A DNA stretch of 64,000 bases from UMGS755 sp045652815 (GTDB lineage Bacteria; Bacillota; Clostridia; UBA1381; UBA9506), in contig JAZOLH010000088.1 in NCBI GenBank assembly GCA_045652815.1, forward strand, positions 34,665-98,664. Direction: 5' to 3'. The notes beneath the pieces were generated by a model that ran no database searches, had not been told where the DNA came from, and worked only from the letters and a program-made list of their open reading frames with translations. Position 1 is the stretch's first letter. Every line of letters begins with the position of its first letter. Shown in pieces: positions 34,444 to 43,553 of this stretch. Position numbers and translations under genes: made by a program.

Positions 34444-36073
34444 ATTTTGTTATTTCTTGAACCGAAATATCGGTTTCAATCTCCGGTTTGCCAATATGGT
34501 GGTATGTAATCACAGGTTTGTCGCCATCTTTTTTACAAATGATGCGGTTATCCTTAAACACTGCATGTTCAATATTGTCAAAATGAACCACCGTATCGCC
34601 ACCTGCACGAAATTCGTTCTCAATGACCCGAATCTCTTTGTGGAAATATTGTCCCTCCAAAACATTTTGGCGAGGCACCGCATTGATAATGGGTATTTCA
34701 AAACTGTTTTGACTTCTGTCAAAAACATTGGCTCGGATGGTTACATCCAATGTGCCGCCGGATTCATACCAATAGTCGCCGTTGGCTTCAAACTGGATGG
34801 AAGGACCCGGATTCTGAAACAAACAATCTTCGATTAAGGTTTTGCCTCGGGATGCAAGCAGAATGCCACGAGCACGGTTATTCCGCAAAACATTGCGTCT
34901 AAACACAAGGTCTGCCGCGCGGCTGATGTTTTCTACTGTATCGCCTGCGCAGATATCCTCCGTGGATTCACAAAGTTCTAAGCGAATGGTGTCTGCGTTG
35001 ATATACGTAACCTCTTTGATTGTTTTTTCGGCGTAGGGAATCAACGTTTGGGGATTTAAAATCTGAATTCTGTCGCCCGCATTGAAAATTTTGATACCTT
35101 TGGCCTCTTCCTGCACTTCTGTTACAAAAAGTTCCGTTTTCGTTTTTCTTGCAATGCGGGTGTACATGCCGTGGATGTTTAAAGCATCATCCAACTGATT
35201 TTCAAACAAACAGTCCTCCACCGTCACAAGACCTGTGCAACTGATGAAATGCGTTGCATCGGCATTGGCCGAATAGAATCTCTCGCCTGATTTTTTCGTA
35301 TTGAATCCGCGCAGGGTAATGTTGTGGCAGGTTTGAGCCGAAAATCCCATACCATAGCAGGAATGAACGGTGACGTTTTCACACAGGATATCTTCAGAAT
35401 CTTCGCAGAAAATGCCGACACCCAAACGTCGGGTTGCATTAAAAATTATAACATTGCCCACAGCCGGCTGTGTTTCAAAATTATGCCAACGAATCACGTC
35501 GTCACCGAGTTCTTCCACATAACCGCCGAAACCGTCAAAACAGACTCGCTCGTCCAGCAAATGACCTGTTTGACCGCTATATTCCAAATACATCCAGATG
35601 GGATAGAAAATGCCGTTTGTATAGTCTGTGACAAATTCGCCTTTTCTCACACGGAATTGTTCACATCCTTGCATTTTCATAAAATCCACATAGTCATCGC
35701 CATGGGCGATAACTTTCATTTGCATAACCTGCGTGGCAGGATTTTCGAGAATAACGTTTTTAATGGTTATTTTGGATGAGTTAAGGATGCTAAAGGCCGT
35801 CATTATACCGTGTGTCCGCAGTACTGAGCCGGAAAAATCAAGTTCTACATCTTGCATGTTTTCGAGCAGCACTGCTATCCGTTTCGGGCCATTAAAACCG
35901 TGGTTTGAAATACACAGGTTTCGCTGGAAGCACATATCGGGCCAAACGTCATATTCGCCCGGATCAAAGATAACTTTTATATCCTTTTCGCCCTGCAAAG
36001 AGCAGAAAAGGGCATACAGGTCATAGCCCGTATCCCCTGATGTCTGATAATCACGAAAGTAAACTGTTCTCAT
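34442..36073 (-). CDS. Parallel beta-helix glycosidase, GH110-like (alpha-1,3-galactosidase family)
   Basis: 543 residues from ATG 36073 (AGGTG five bases upstream). The sequence is a repetitive right-handed beta-helix. Features I associate with GH110 are FDPGEYDVWPD near the start, GPKRIAVLLENMQDVELD, ADATHFISCTGLVTVEDCLFE, and QLDDALNIHGMYTRI with paired aspartates. GH110 enzymes remove alpha-1,3-linked galactose, for example from blood-group B glycans. No signal peptide is visible, so it should act in the cytoplasm on imported sugar. It is followed upstream by ygjV-like and GH4 genes. Other beta-helix glycosidases or epimerases are the alternative. Confidence 0.65.
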   Translation of the reverse strand: MRTVYFRDYQTSGDTGYDLYALFCSLQGEKDIKVIFDPGEYDVWPDMCFQRNLCISNHGFNGPKRIAVLLENMQDVELDFSGSVLRTHGIMTAFSILNSSKITIKNVILENPATQVMQMKVIAHGDDYVDFMKMQGCEQFRVRKGEFVTDYTNGIFYPIWMYLEYSGQTGHLLDERVCFDGFGGYVEELGDDVIRWHNFETQPAVGNVIIFNATRRLGVGIFCEDSEDILCENVTVHSCYGMGFSAQTCHNITLRGFNTKKSGERFYSANADATHFISCTGLVTVEDCLFENQLDDALNIHGMYTRIARKTKTELFVTEVQEEAKGIKIFNAGDRIQILNPQTLIPYAEKTIKEVTYINADTIRLELCESTEDICAGDTVENISRAADLVFRRNVLRNNRARGILLASRGKTLIEDCLFQNPGPSIQFEANGDYWYESGGTLDVTIRANVFDRSQNSFEIPIINAVPRQNVLEGQYFHKEIRVIENEFRAGGDTVVHFDNIEHAVFKDNRIICKKDGDKPVITYHHIGKPEIETDISVQEITK

Positions 36074-36081
36074 CATTTCAC

Positions 36082-36594
36082 CTACTTGTTTATATTGCGA
36101 TACCGCCAAAGCCCAATGAGGGAGGAACCAATGGCAACCAGTTCATAAATCATACCGCCGATGGAGAATACAAATGCATCGTAAAGAAGCACAAGACTTG
36201 AAGTCAGCAAAATACTTTTGCGGATGCCCTGAACGTTGTTTATGGAGATGCAAATGCTGTTAATGGCAATGCCGAAGGTCACCAGGAGGGAGTGAGGACC
36301 CTCCCAGGTGAACACGCCGAAAATAACCATCAGCAGAGAGAAAACAACCGGATAGCCAACCGGGATTTTTCCCTTTTTGCCACGTCTGTAATATACCAAG
36401 TTGCGAACAATATTGACTACATTCAGAACACAGGCAGAGGGGGCACCGATGAGAAAGTAATGTAACACAAATACGGTGCTGTTGGCTGTTTGCCACAACA
36501 AAAGCCCCTTTTGGTTTTTTGCCTGATATGAGCAAAATCCTAAGATAAGGGCAACAAAACCCAGCCCGTGCCCTATCATTTGTAAGTAATCCAT
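36082..36594 (-). CDS. YgjV-family inner membrane protein
   Basis: A 170-residue protein with about six membrane segments, starting GHGLGFVALILGFCSYQAKNQ and including LLWQTANSTVFVLHYFLIGA and RNLVYYRRGKKGK. This matches the YgjV family, which is often found near carbohydrate genes but has no defined function; a sugar-transport or sensing role is possible. It lies between the GH4 gene (20 bases upstream) and the beta-helix gene (8 bases downstream), so the three form one operon. Confidence 0.8.
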   Translation of the reverse strand: MDYLQMIGHGLGFVALILGFCSYQAKNQKGLLLWQTANSTVFVLHYFLIGAPSACVLNVVNIVRNLVYYRRGKKGKIPVGYPVVFSLLMVIFGVFTWEGPHSLLVTFGIAINSICISINNVQGIRKSILLTSSLVLLYDAFVFSIGGMIYELVAIGSSLIGLWRYRNINK

Positions 36595-36614
36595 TGTTTT
36601 TTCTGTCTCTTTTC

Positions 36615-37958
36615 TTATTTATATTCCGGCAGCCAATCTTTGTGAGCTTCAAATAAATCGTCACACATTGCCACAATTTCATCAATGGAAAGTTGTGCGC
36701 CTGTGTGGGGGTCCATCATAGCTGCCAGATAGATTTTATCGCGGCTTTTCTCGTGGATGCCTTCAATGGTCAGAAGCTGAGTATTGATATTGGTGCGGTT
36801 CAGCGCTGCACACTGCTCGGGCAGGTCGCCTACATAGCTGGGATGAATACCTGCACGGTCAACAAAGCAAGGCACTTCAACGCAGGCCTTTTTCGGCAGG
36901 TTGGAAATCAGACCGCCTGTGTTTAACACGTTACCGTGGAAACGGTAAGGCACATCGGTTTCTCTTGCCTTAATAATCTTAGCCGCATATTCTGCAGAGT
37001 ACTCGTGTTTAAGGTCTTTTGCTGTTACTTCTGCAACAATTTTATCCCAGTCTGCATTCTGATTGATGCAACGACGGATATATTCATCCAGCGGGATTTT
37101 ATATTTGTCAATCAGTTCGGGATGGGTGGGTTTGATAAACCAGGGGTTATATTCAGCATTATGCTCGGAGGATTCGGTTACATAGTAACCAAAGCGATGC
37201 ATAATTTCGTGACGCACTCTATCCATATCGGGATATTCTGCACGGGCTCTCTTGGTGGGCTCAAAGGTTTCGCCTGCAAGCCACGCTTTTGAACGACGTT
37301 TTGCTTCGGGATATAAGTCGTTACCATCTTTATCTTCCACGCGGAGCAGCCACGCCTGATGGTTAATACCTGCTACTTCCCAGATGCAGTCTTCATCCTC
37401 TATGCCAAGAGGTGCTAAGAGGTTGTTTGCCGCATTGTGTGCGCTGTGGCAAAGACCAACGGTCTGAATGCTTGTATGCTGCTGCATATAACCTGCAACC
37501 ATAGCGCAGGGGTTGGTGTAACTCATAAAGATAGCATTGGGGCAAACCTCTTCCATTTTACGAGCAAAGGCCTCCATAGGCGGAATGGTACGCATAGCGC
37601 GGAAAATACCGCCGATGCCCAAAGTACCGCCAATGGTCTGACGAAGACCGTATTTCTTGGGGATTTCAAAGTCGGTGATGGTGCAGGGGTCATAGCCGCC
37701 AACCTGAATGGCATTCACCACATAGCCGGCTTTATCCAGCGCCTCGTGCATATCCATGGTTGCAACAATGGTCACATCCTTGCGGCCTGAATTTCTTGCA
37801 ACGTTTTCCATCATCTGACGGGATTCATCCAAACGTTTTGCATCAATGTCGTAAAGATACAGATGCAAATCTTCTAATTCGGGTGTGATAATGCAGTCGC
37901 CCAAAACATTTCTGGCAAAAACCCAACTGCCGGCACCCATAAACGCAATTTTAATCAT
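36615..37958 (-). CDS. GH4-family NAD/Mn-dependent glycosidase (alpha-galactosidase type)
   Basis: 447 residues from ATG 37958 (GGAGG upstream). The NAD loop is FMGAGSWVFARNVLGD and the family motif YVVNAIQVGGYDP follows. The metal-binding Cys and His are in GLCHSAHNAANNLL and AGINHQAWLLRV. The CHS/AGINH pattern matches MelA-type alpha-galactosidases and alpha-glucosidases rather than 6-phospho-glucosidases, but the exact sugar is uncertain. It heads the operon and is divergent from the AraC regulator, its likely controller. Confidence 0.88.
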   Translation of the reverse strand: MIKIAFMGAGSWVFARNVLGDCIITPELEDLHLYLYDIDAKRLDESRQMMENVARNSGRKDVTIVATMDMHEALDKAGYVVNAIQVGGYDPCTITDFEIPKKYGLRQTIGGTLGIGGIFRAMRTIPPMEAFARKMEEVCPNAIFMSYTNPCAMVAGYMQQHTSIQTVGLCHSAHNAANNLLAPLGIEDEDCIWEVAGINHQAWLLRVEDKDGNDLYPEAKRRSKAWLAGETFEPTKRARAEYPDMDRVRHEIMHRFGYYVTESSEHNAEYNPWFIKPTHPELIDKYKIPLDEYIRRCINQNADWDKIVAEVTAKDLKHEYSAEYAAKIIKARETDVPYRFHGNVLNTGGLISNLPKKACVEVPCFVDRAGIHPSYVGDLPEQCAALNRTNINTQLLTIEGIHEKSRDKIYLAAMMDPHTGAQLSIDEIVAMCDDLFEAHKDWLPEYK

Positions 37959-38040
37959 TTTGTTTACCCTCCTGTATAATTTTACAGTATTATATACTTT
38001 CATTATACAACTTTATGTAGATAAATACATAACAAAATAC

Positions 38041-38069
38041 TTGAAAAATACAACAAAATGTGATATTAT
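38041..38069 (+). promoter_or_regulatory. Promoter of AraC-family regulator gene
   Basis: TTGAAA (38041-38046), 17-base spacer, TATTAT (38064-38069); 32 bases before the start and divergent from the GH4 operon. Confidence 0.7.
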
Positions 38070-38100
38070 TGAGAAGAAATCGTACAGAGAGGTGTTTTGT

Positions 38101-38904
38101 ATGGAAGAAGTTTTGGTTACCTGTTGTGAGCCAACGATCGAAAAGGTCCACGGTGGCTGGCAAAAATGCCATCCCGGCCATAGCTTTGGCCCCAACTTTC
38201 GCGGCACATATATTTTCCATTACATCAAAAACGGAAAAGGTATTTTCAAAATAGACGGCAAGGAATACCACTTGTCTGCAGGGGAGGTTTTCTGCATCGT
38301 CCCTGACGCTTTGGTGTATTACAAGGCCGATGAAATCGACCCTTGGGAATATGAATGGATTGGTTTTTCCTCAAAAAACCTGACCGATTTTTTAGAAAGT
38401 GTAAACATTTCCAGAGAAACGCCGACTTTTCGCGCAGGCGAATCCTTTGTTATGGCTTTGGAGCGATTTTTGGTATCTTACGACACCGACAACTACTCCC
38501 AAACCCTCTTAACCGCCCGTGCCTACGATGTTTTGTATGCCCTGACAAATCAGGCCGAGCCCAAACAGGATGCCCCCACCGGTCACCGCTACATCAATCG
38601 TGCCAAGGATTATCTTTGGTGCTTTCAACACGAAAATATCACCGTTTCTGCTCTGGCAGACTATCTGGGGATCGACCGCAGTTATCTGACCTTTCTCTTT
38701 AAAAAGCACGTGGGGGTTACGCCGAAAGAATATATCCTGAATTTAAAAATGAATCAGGCCTGCCACCGTCTTTTAGATACGGAATACAGCATCTCGCAGA
38801 TTGCCAACGCCTTGGGCTATGAGGATTTGTTCGTTTTTTCCCGTGCCTTTAAGAAAATCAAAGGGGTTTCGCCTTCTACCTATCGAAAAGAAGCACAAAA
38901 ATAA
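38101..38904 (+). CDS. AraC-family transcriptional regulator
   Basis: 267 residues from ATG 38101 after GAGGTG; the frame stays open upstream but unsupported. The N-terminal cupin-type effector domain (HSFGPNFRGTYIFHYIKNGK, IDGKEYHLSAGEVFCI) should bind a sugar. The C-terminal 100 residues hold two HTH motifs (ITVSALADYLGIDRSYLTFL and YSISQIANALGYEDLFVFSR) and the FKKIKGVSPSTYRK end. It reads away from the GH4-YgjV-GH110-like operon, so it most likely activates that operon in response to the sugar. Confidence 0.92.
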   Translation: MEEVLVTCCEPTIEKVHGGWQKCHPGHSFGPNFRGTYIFHYIKNGKGIFKIDGKEYHLSAGEVFCIVPDALVYYKADEIDPWEYEWIGFSSKNLTDFLESVNISRETPTFRAGESFVMALERFLVSYDTDNYSQTLLTARAYDVLYALTNQAEPKQDAPTGHRYINRAKDYLWCFQHENITVSALADYLGIDRSYLTFLFKKHVGVTPKEYILNLKMNQACHRLLDTEYSISQIANALGYEDLFVFSRAFKKIKGVSPSTYRKEAQK

Positions 38905-38937
38905 AAAGCGTTGCGACGATTCGTCGCAACGCTTTCT
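38905..38937. terminator. Bidirectional terminator
   Basis: AAAGCGTTGCGACGA (38905-38919) pairs with TCGTCGCAACGCTTT (38921-38935); serves the AraC gene and the convergent PHP gene. Confidence 0.85.
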
Positions 38938-39714
38938 TTATTTCTGCAGCAGAACCAATTCGGGTTTGCCGATATAGTTTAAACTATATTTATCCACCAG
39001 TTTTGCTGCTTTTTCGATAATGTCAGGCTGATATACGCTATCGGGACTGTGAGAGTCTGTGCCGAATGTAACGGGGCACTGTTCCTGACCTGCCACTTCC
39101 CAAAAGGCTTCGTTGGGGTAATTTCGTCTTTGGCGGAGTCCTAAGAAATTGATTTCAAGAGGCATATTATAAGTTTTCGATGCCACGCAAATTCTTTGCA
39201 TCTCTTTTTGATAGAAATTAACATCGCCTGTAAAGCTGGGCAAATCGGGATGCGCAAGATAGGAGAAAACGCCTGTTGCCATACCCTGAATCACGGTATC
39301 GACATAGTCAATCAAATACCGTTCGCTGTCAAATTGGTCGAAAATATAAACCCCATCGGGATATTCATTATAAATGAAATGCTGACCTAAAATCAGATAT
39401 TCACAGCCCGCATCCAAAACGGTTTTGAGCATATCTTCAAAATAGGCAGGATAATATTCCATTTCAAAGCCAATGCTGATGTTGATTTTGCGATGGTACT
39501 TCTTGCGAAGAGCCCGCAAGGTTTCAAAATATTCATCTTTCCTGCGCATCGAAACACGATACCAAGACTGATAATCATCAGGAAATAAAAAGGGTGCATG
39601 GTCGGCAAAACCAAAATCCTTGATGCCGCCTTCAATGGCATTTTTAATATATTCTTTTTCCTCACCGCTGGCGTGATGACAACGGAATGTGTGGGTGTGA
39701 TAGTTATAATCCAT
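38938..39714 (-). CDS. PHP-family phosphatase (histidinol-phosphatase-like)
   Basis: A 258-residue PHP-domain metal hydrolase. MDYNYHTHTFRCHH gives the first metal site, GFADHAPF the second, FEMEYYP the Glu, LGQHF and LAHPDLPSF further His ligands, and TFGTDSHSP the last. This is the HisK-type histidinol-phosphatase layout, but no other histidine gene is nearby, so another phosphate ester is possible. It ends a minus-strand group with the DUF3048 and membrane-protein genes. Confidence 0.85.
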   Translation of the reverse strand: MDYNYHTHTFRCHHASGEEKEYIKNAIEGGIKDFGFADHAPFLFPDDYQSWYRVSMRRKDEYFETLRALRKKYHRKINISIGFEMEYYPAYFEDMLKTVLDAGCEYLILGQHFIYNEYPDGVYIFDQFDSERYLIDYVDTVIQGMATGVFSYLAHPDLPSFTGDVNFYQKEMQRICVASKTYNMPLEINFLGLRQRRNYPNEAFWEVAGQEQCPVTFGTDSHSPDSVYQPDIIEKAAKLVDKYSLNYIGKPELVLLQK

Positions 39715-39732
39715 AGATATTGCTCCTGTCTG

Positions 39733-40749
39733 TTACTGAATCACAATCTCTGCCTGAGGGCTCACAATGTTAATCATGGTGTTGCCGGGGTTAATCAAAA
39801 GCGGTGTGCCGTCGGCACGCAGATAATTGGTGTTGCCCTGTCTTGAAGATTTATGCCAGGTGATTTCCTCAAAGGCGCCACCGGTGAAATAATAGCCGCT
39901 ACCGCTACCGGTTGTATATAGTTCGCGACGGTCAGACCCATCGCCCAGAGAACTTTCGGGCACAATGCAAACCAACACGTTTTTAAGCGCAAGCACATTA
40001 CCGTTCTGCATCACGTGGGGTGCTTTGTGAATGGTCTTTTCGTAAAGACCTGTCTCGGCGTTATATGTATATCCCGTTTGATAAAATCCGGAATAGTTGA
40101 CATCAATTGATGTTGCCGCTTTTTCGGCAGGCAGTGTGAAATAACTTTCGGCATACTCGATGCCGCTTTTGTGGCTTGTGGTCAGGCTGTACCCTTTATC
40201 CTCTGCCATCTCTTTAATATTGGAAATTTTAGTGTAAGCGCTGTGATAATCGCCACGGAATTTTTCTTCACGCCAGAAGATTTTTTCATCGGTACCTAAA
40301 ATACCGTTGATTTTATTAATGTTAAATGCACTGATGTCGGAAATGGCTTTGGGACTCCAGCCAAAGTGGGTATAAATACCGTCGTGCTCCATCACATAAT
40401 CCAAAAAGTAATGTCTGGAAGAGCGGATGGGGCCGATTTTTTCGGTGTTAACCCCACGATACAGCGCCATAAAACGAGTGGCACCGCCCTCCACGGGCAG
40501 TTCATAAATCAAATAGGATTCATCAAGGCCTGCGTGAGGACGAGCGGTTTTATCGTCGTTATCCACCATAATGGCGATGGGGCGCTCATCGGTATTCACA
40601 TAAGTTTGAAAGAAAGTATCAATTTCTGCCTGAATGGGATCAACGACCGGCTCGGGATCTTCCACCAAAATATCAAGATTCGGTGCACCGCAAGCGGACA
40701 AAAGGAGAATCCCCACCAAAACACAAATGAACAGATGAAATTTCCGCAT
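39733..40749 (-). CDS. DUF3048 lipoprotein (YerB-like)
   Basis: 338 residues from ATG 40749, nine bases after GGAG. A lipoprotein signal (LVGILLLSACG) predicts lipid attachment at the Cys. The body carries PIAIMVDNDDKTARPHAGL, YELPVEGGATRFMALY and IGPIRSSRHYFLDYV, the DUF3048 core, followed by a C-terminal domain with a YYFTGGAFEEITWHK strand. Members lie on the outer face of the membrane; their function is unknown. Confidence 0.9.
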   Translation of the reverse strand: MRKFHLFICVLVGILLLSACGAPNLDILVEDPEPVVDPIQAEIDTFFQTYVNTDERPIAIMVDNDDKTARPHAGLDESYLIYELPVEGGATRFMALYRGVNTEKIGPIRSSRHYFLDYVMEHDGIYTHFGWSPKAISDISAFNINKINGILGTDEKIFWREEKFRGDYHSAYTKISNIKEMAEDKGYSLTTSHKSGIEYAESYFTLPAEKAATSIDVNYSGFYQTGYTYNAETGLYEKTIHKAPHVMQNGNVLALKNVLVCIVPESSLGDGSDRRELYTTGSGSGYYFTGGAFEEITWHKSSRQGNTNYLRADGTPLLINPGNTMINIVSPQAEIVIQ

Positions 40750-40766
40750 TTCTTTCAACTCCTTTT

Positions 40767-41489
40767 TTATTTTCTCAGGCGACGACAGTACTGGGTGCAG
40801 AGTTTATCGGTACACTCCGAGCACTTAAGCGCCATATTACTGTTTTCCCAGAACCGCTCGGGATAGGTAAACACGCAAATCTCCCAAATCAGCCATATAA
40901 TAAAGGAAAACAAAAATAAACTACTTGTAAAAAAGCCGAGAACTGTTGCAAAGGGTGCAAACATCATCAAATGGTCCCAGTTAAAAATGCGGCAGGTGGT
41001 GCAGCACTTGTTGCCCATAATGAGACGGAAGGGGCACCAAATGAGCACGCAAATCAAATCACAAACATAAAAGAAAACCGAAATTAAAACCAAAACGCCG
41101 ATGCTGATGATTTGCTTCCAATATAAAACAGCGATGATGGCATTGAGAGCCACCCAAAGAATCATCACCTTATAAGCTGCATTCGTTGTATCCTTGATAT
41201 ATTGTTTTAAATTTTCCTTATTGATTTTTTCCTTGATGGGTTTAAATAAGGAAGAAAATACTTTTTGGGAGCCAATAGAGATATGGGCACGAACAGGCAT
41301 CAGCTGCAAAATCATATCCATCATCCAGATGCCCCACAGAATATGCAGGGGTGAAAAGCGCTTAAAAAAGCCCATTCCCAAAGCCAGTTCAAACTCCTCG
41401 GGCTTACAGATTAAAAGCAGGGCGGCTAACATAAAAATAAAGATACGACCTACAAGTCTTGCAAAATAAATCCGTCTGGTCTTCGACAT
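40767..41489 (-). CDS. Cys-rich multi-pass membrane protein, unknown function
   Basis: 240 residues with about five membrane segments. Two cysteine groups stand out: CPFRLIMGNKCCTTCRIFNWDH between helices, and CSECTDKLCTQYC at the C-terminus. They could bind an iron-sulfur cluster or zinc at the cytoplasmic face. I know no function for it. It precedes the DUF3048 gene by 17 bases on the same strand. Confidence 0.65.
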   Translation of the reverse strand: MSKTRRIYFARLVGRIFIFMLAALLLICKPEEFELALGMGFFKRFSPLHILWGIWMMDMILQLMPVRAHISIGSQKVFSSLFKPIKEKINKENLKQYIKDTTNAAYKVMILWVALNAIIAVLYWKQIISIGVLVLISVFFYVCDLICVLIWCPFRLIMGNKCCTTCRIFNWDHLMMFAPFATVLGFFTSSLFLFSFIIWLIWEICVFTYPERFWENSNMALKCSECTDKLCTQYCRRLRK

Positions 41490-41617
41490 TTTTTCTCTTT
41501 TCCGCCTTTCTGCTCATGTTTCTTACCTTTATTTTACCACATTTCCGTCTTTTTGACAACATTCTGCCCCTCTGTAATCAAAATTTAAAAAAAGTTTACT
41601 TTTTTTCAAAAATGGTG

Positions 41618-41646
41618 TTGACAAATGCATAAAAATGCATTATTAT
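41618..41646 (+). promoter_or_regulatory. Promoter of glycine riboswitch/symporter
   Basis: Perfect TTGACA (41618-41623), 17-base spacer, TATTAT (41641-41646). Confidence 0.85.
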
Positions 41647-41688
41647 AGTATATAAGTTCATATTGTTACTATATGAAGCATGCAGAAA

Positions 41689-41872
41689 GCGTTTGCAGAC
41701 TGTGTGTGGATGGTACTCCAGAGAATCCTGTCAAGAACAGGTGCCGAAGGTGCAAGGCGAAAACGCTGAATCTCTCAGGCAAAAGGACGGAGCGAACAAA
41801 TGTGATTTTTCATAATTACGTTTGCATGTCTATCTGGAGCCGCCAATTTATATGGTGGCTATTATTATTTTT
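41689..41872 (+). promoter_or_regulatory. Glycine riboswitch with terminator-type expression platform
   Basis: The conserved aptamer core reads GGTGCCGAAGGTGCAAGG and, 20 bases later, CTCTCAGGCAAAAGGAC. CTCC (41716-41719) and GGAG (41789-41792) close P1. Only one full aptamer is present, although an extra stem AGCGTTT/AAACGCT (41689, 41763) overlaps. Downstream, AGCCGCCA (41838-41845) pairs with TGGTGGCT (41853-41860) before a T-rich run, a likely terminator that glycine binding would prevent. It controls the symporter at 41889. Confidence 0.88.
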
Positions 41873-41888
41873 AGGAGGTTTTTGTACA

Positions 41889-43283
41889 ATGCAAGAACAA
41901 GTTTTAGCGCTCGTTCAGAAAGCGAACGGCATCCTCTCCGACTACATCCTGATTTTCCTTCTGGTTGCAGTTGGTCTGTTTTTCTCTTTCAAAACCAAAT
42001 TCGTTCAGGTTCGTTGCTTTGGTGACGGCTGCAAACGCTTCTTCGGCGGCTTCTCTTTAAAGGGTGGCAAGCAGAAGGGCGGTTTGACATCCTTCCAGGC
42101 TCTGGCAACCGCTATCGCAGCACAGGTTGGTACCGGTAACATCGTTGGTGCTTCCGGTGCGATCTTAACCGGTGGTCCCGGTGCTATCTTCTGGATGTGG
42201 ATTATCGCATTCTTAGGTATGGCTACCATCTACACCGAAGCAGTGCTGGCGCAGGAAACCAAAGTGGTTAACGGTGACGACGTTAAAGGCGGCCCTGTTT
42301 ACTACATTAAAAAAGCATTCCCCAATGGTTTTGGTACTTTCCTGGCTATCTTCTTTGCAGTTGCTGCAATGGTAGCTTTAGGCTTCTTCGGTAGCATGGT
42401 TCAGTCTAACTCCATCGCTGAAACCTGCAACACCGCATTCGGCGTAGCTCCTTGGATTGTTGGTGCAATCGTTGCTATTATCTCCCTGATTGTATTCATC
42501 GGCGGCGTGCAGAGACTGGCTTCCTTCACCGAAAAAATCGTTCCCTTCATGGCTCTTTTATACTTAATCGGTGGTATTGCTATTATCATCGCTCGTATCG
42601 AATACATCCCCGCAACCTTCGGTGCAATCTTCAAATATGCGTTCACTCCCGATGCGCTCATCGGTGGTGGTATCGGTTACGCGCTGAAGACCGCTATCAG
42701 CCAAGGTGCTAAACGTGGTCTGTTCTCTAACGAAGCCGGTATGGGTTCTACTCCTCACGCACATGCAACCGCTAAGGTTGACAGACCTCACGATCAGGGT
42801 GTTTCCGCTATGATCGGTGTGTTCATTGATACTTTCGTGGTTCTGACCATGACCGCTATCATCGTTATCTCCTGCACCTTCGTTGGTGATGGTGCACTGG
42901 CAGGCGCTACCGGCGCAACTTACTCCGAACTGATTGCAAACGCAGGCATTTCCAAAACAAACGTTGTTCAGATGGCGTTCTCCAACTCTCTGGGTCTTGC
43001 TAACTGGGGTAACATCTTCGTTGCTGTTTGCCTGTTCTTCTTCGCATTCTCTACTATCCTGAGCTGGAACTTCTTCGGTAAAATCAACGCTCAGTACCTG
43101 ACCAAGAACAGCAAAATCGGTACCGCACTTTACGCTATCATTGCTGTTGGTTTCATCTTCTTGGGTTCCCTTCTGTCCAACGATCTGGTTTGGGAACTGA
43201 CTGACTTCTTTAACTACCTGATGGTTCTGCCTAACGTAATTGCTATGTTCGCTCTGGCAAAACTCATTAAGGCTGAGAAGTAA
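41889..43283 (+). CDS. AGCS-family sodium:glycine/alanine symporter
   Basis: A 464-residue transporter with about eleven membrane segments. TSFQALATAIAAQVGTGNIVG, GGPGAIFWMW, and GAKRGLFSNEAGMGSTPHAHA are the AGCS signatures. The start is ATG 41889, ten bases after AGGAGG; the reading frame stays open back through the riboswitch, but that part is RNA. The glycine riboswitch in its leader implies that glycine is a physiological substrate. Such switches often turn on when glycine is abundant, which suggests use of glycine as a nutrient. Confidence 0.94.
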   Translation: MQEQVLALVQKANGILSDYILIFLLVAVGLFFSFKTKFVQVRCFGDGCKRFFGGFSLKGGKQKGGLTSFQALATAIAAQVGTGNIVGASGAILTGGPGAIFWMWIIAFLGMATIYTEAVLAQETKVVNGDDVKGGPVYYIKKAFPNGFGTFLAIFFAVAAMVALGFFGSMVQSNSIAETCNTAFGVAPWIVGAIVAIISLIVFIGGVQRLASFTEKIVPFMALLYLIGGIAIIIARIEYIPATFGAIFKYAFTPDALIGGGIGYALKTAISQGAKRGLFSNEAGMGSTPHAHATAKVDRPHDQGVSAMIGVFIDTFVVLTMTAIIVISCTFVGDGALAGATGATYSELIANAGISKTNVVQMAFSNSLGLANWGNIFVAVCLFFFAFSTILSWNFFGKINAQYLTKNSKIGTALYAIIAVGFIFLGSLLSNDLVWELTDFFNYLMVLPNVIAMFALAKLIKAEK

Positions 43284-43297
43284 TTAAAAGGATTATA

Positions 43298-43326
43298 AAA
43301 GACCACCCGATTGGGTGGTCTTTTTT
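43298..43326 (+). terminator. Terminator of symporter gene (copy 1 of a duplicated terminator)
   Basis: AAAGACCACCC/GGGTGGTCTTT with GATT loop and T tail. Nearly the same sequence recurs at 43858-43890. Confidence 0.88.
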
Positions 43327-43549
43327 ATTTTAAAATTAATTCATATGGAACGTCAAAAATTTCTTTTAATGCTCTTATTTCATCAGGATATAAATGGCGT
43401 TGACCTACTTCAATTTTGGCAAGCGCACTTCTTGTTATATCGCACCCCAAAACTTGAAGTTTTGCTGCAAGTTGATCTTGCGTCATTTTTTTCTGATTTC
43501 TAAGATTTCGGATATTAGCTCCTACTTGTTTTTCATATTCAACATTCAT
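43325..43549 (-). CDS. XRE-family helix-turn-helix regulator
   Basis: A 74-residue single-domain regulator. IRNLRNQKKMTQDQLAAKLQ is the HTH with its recognition helix in CDITRSALAKIEVGQRH, and the end YPDEIRALKEIFDVPYE is typical. No sensor domain is present. It is divergent from a small zinc-ribbon gene; the 119 bases between hold symmetric operator-like arms (43554-43626). It probably represses itself and the neighbour. Confidence 0.9.
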   Translation of the reverse strand: MNVEYEKQVGANIRNLRNQKKMTQDQLAAKLQVLGCDITRSALAKIEVGQRHLYPDEIRALKEIFDVPYELILK

Positions 43550-43553
43550 AATC

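Noticed and set aside
38014..38100. Longer N-terminus of the AraC regulator
   Set aside because: The upstream frame crosses the promoter and lacks a ribosome site; GAGGTG precedes ATG 38101.
41673..41888. 72-residue N-terminal extension of the AGCS symporter
   Set aside because: This stretch is the glycine riboswitch and its terminator; the strong ribosome site precedes ATG 41889.
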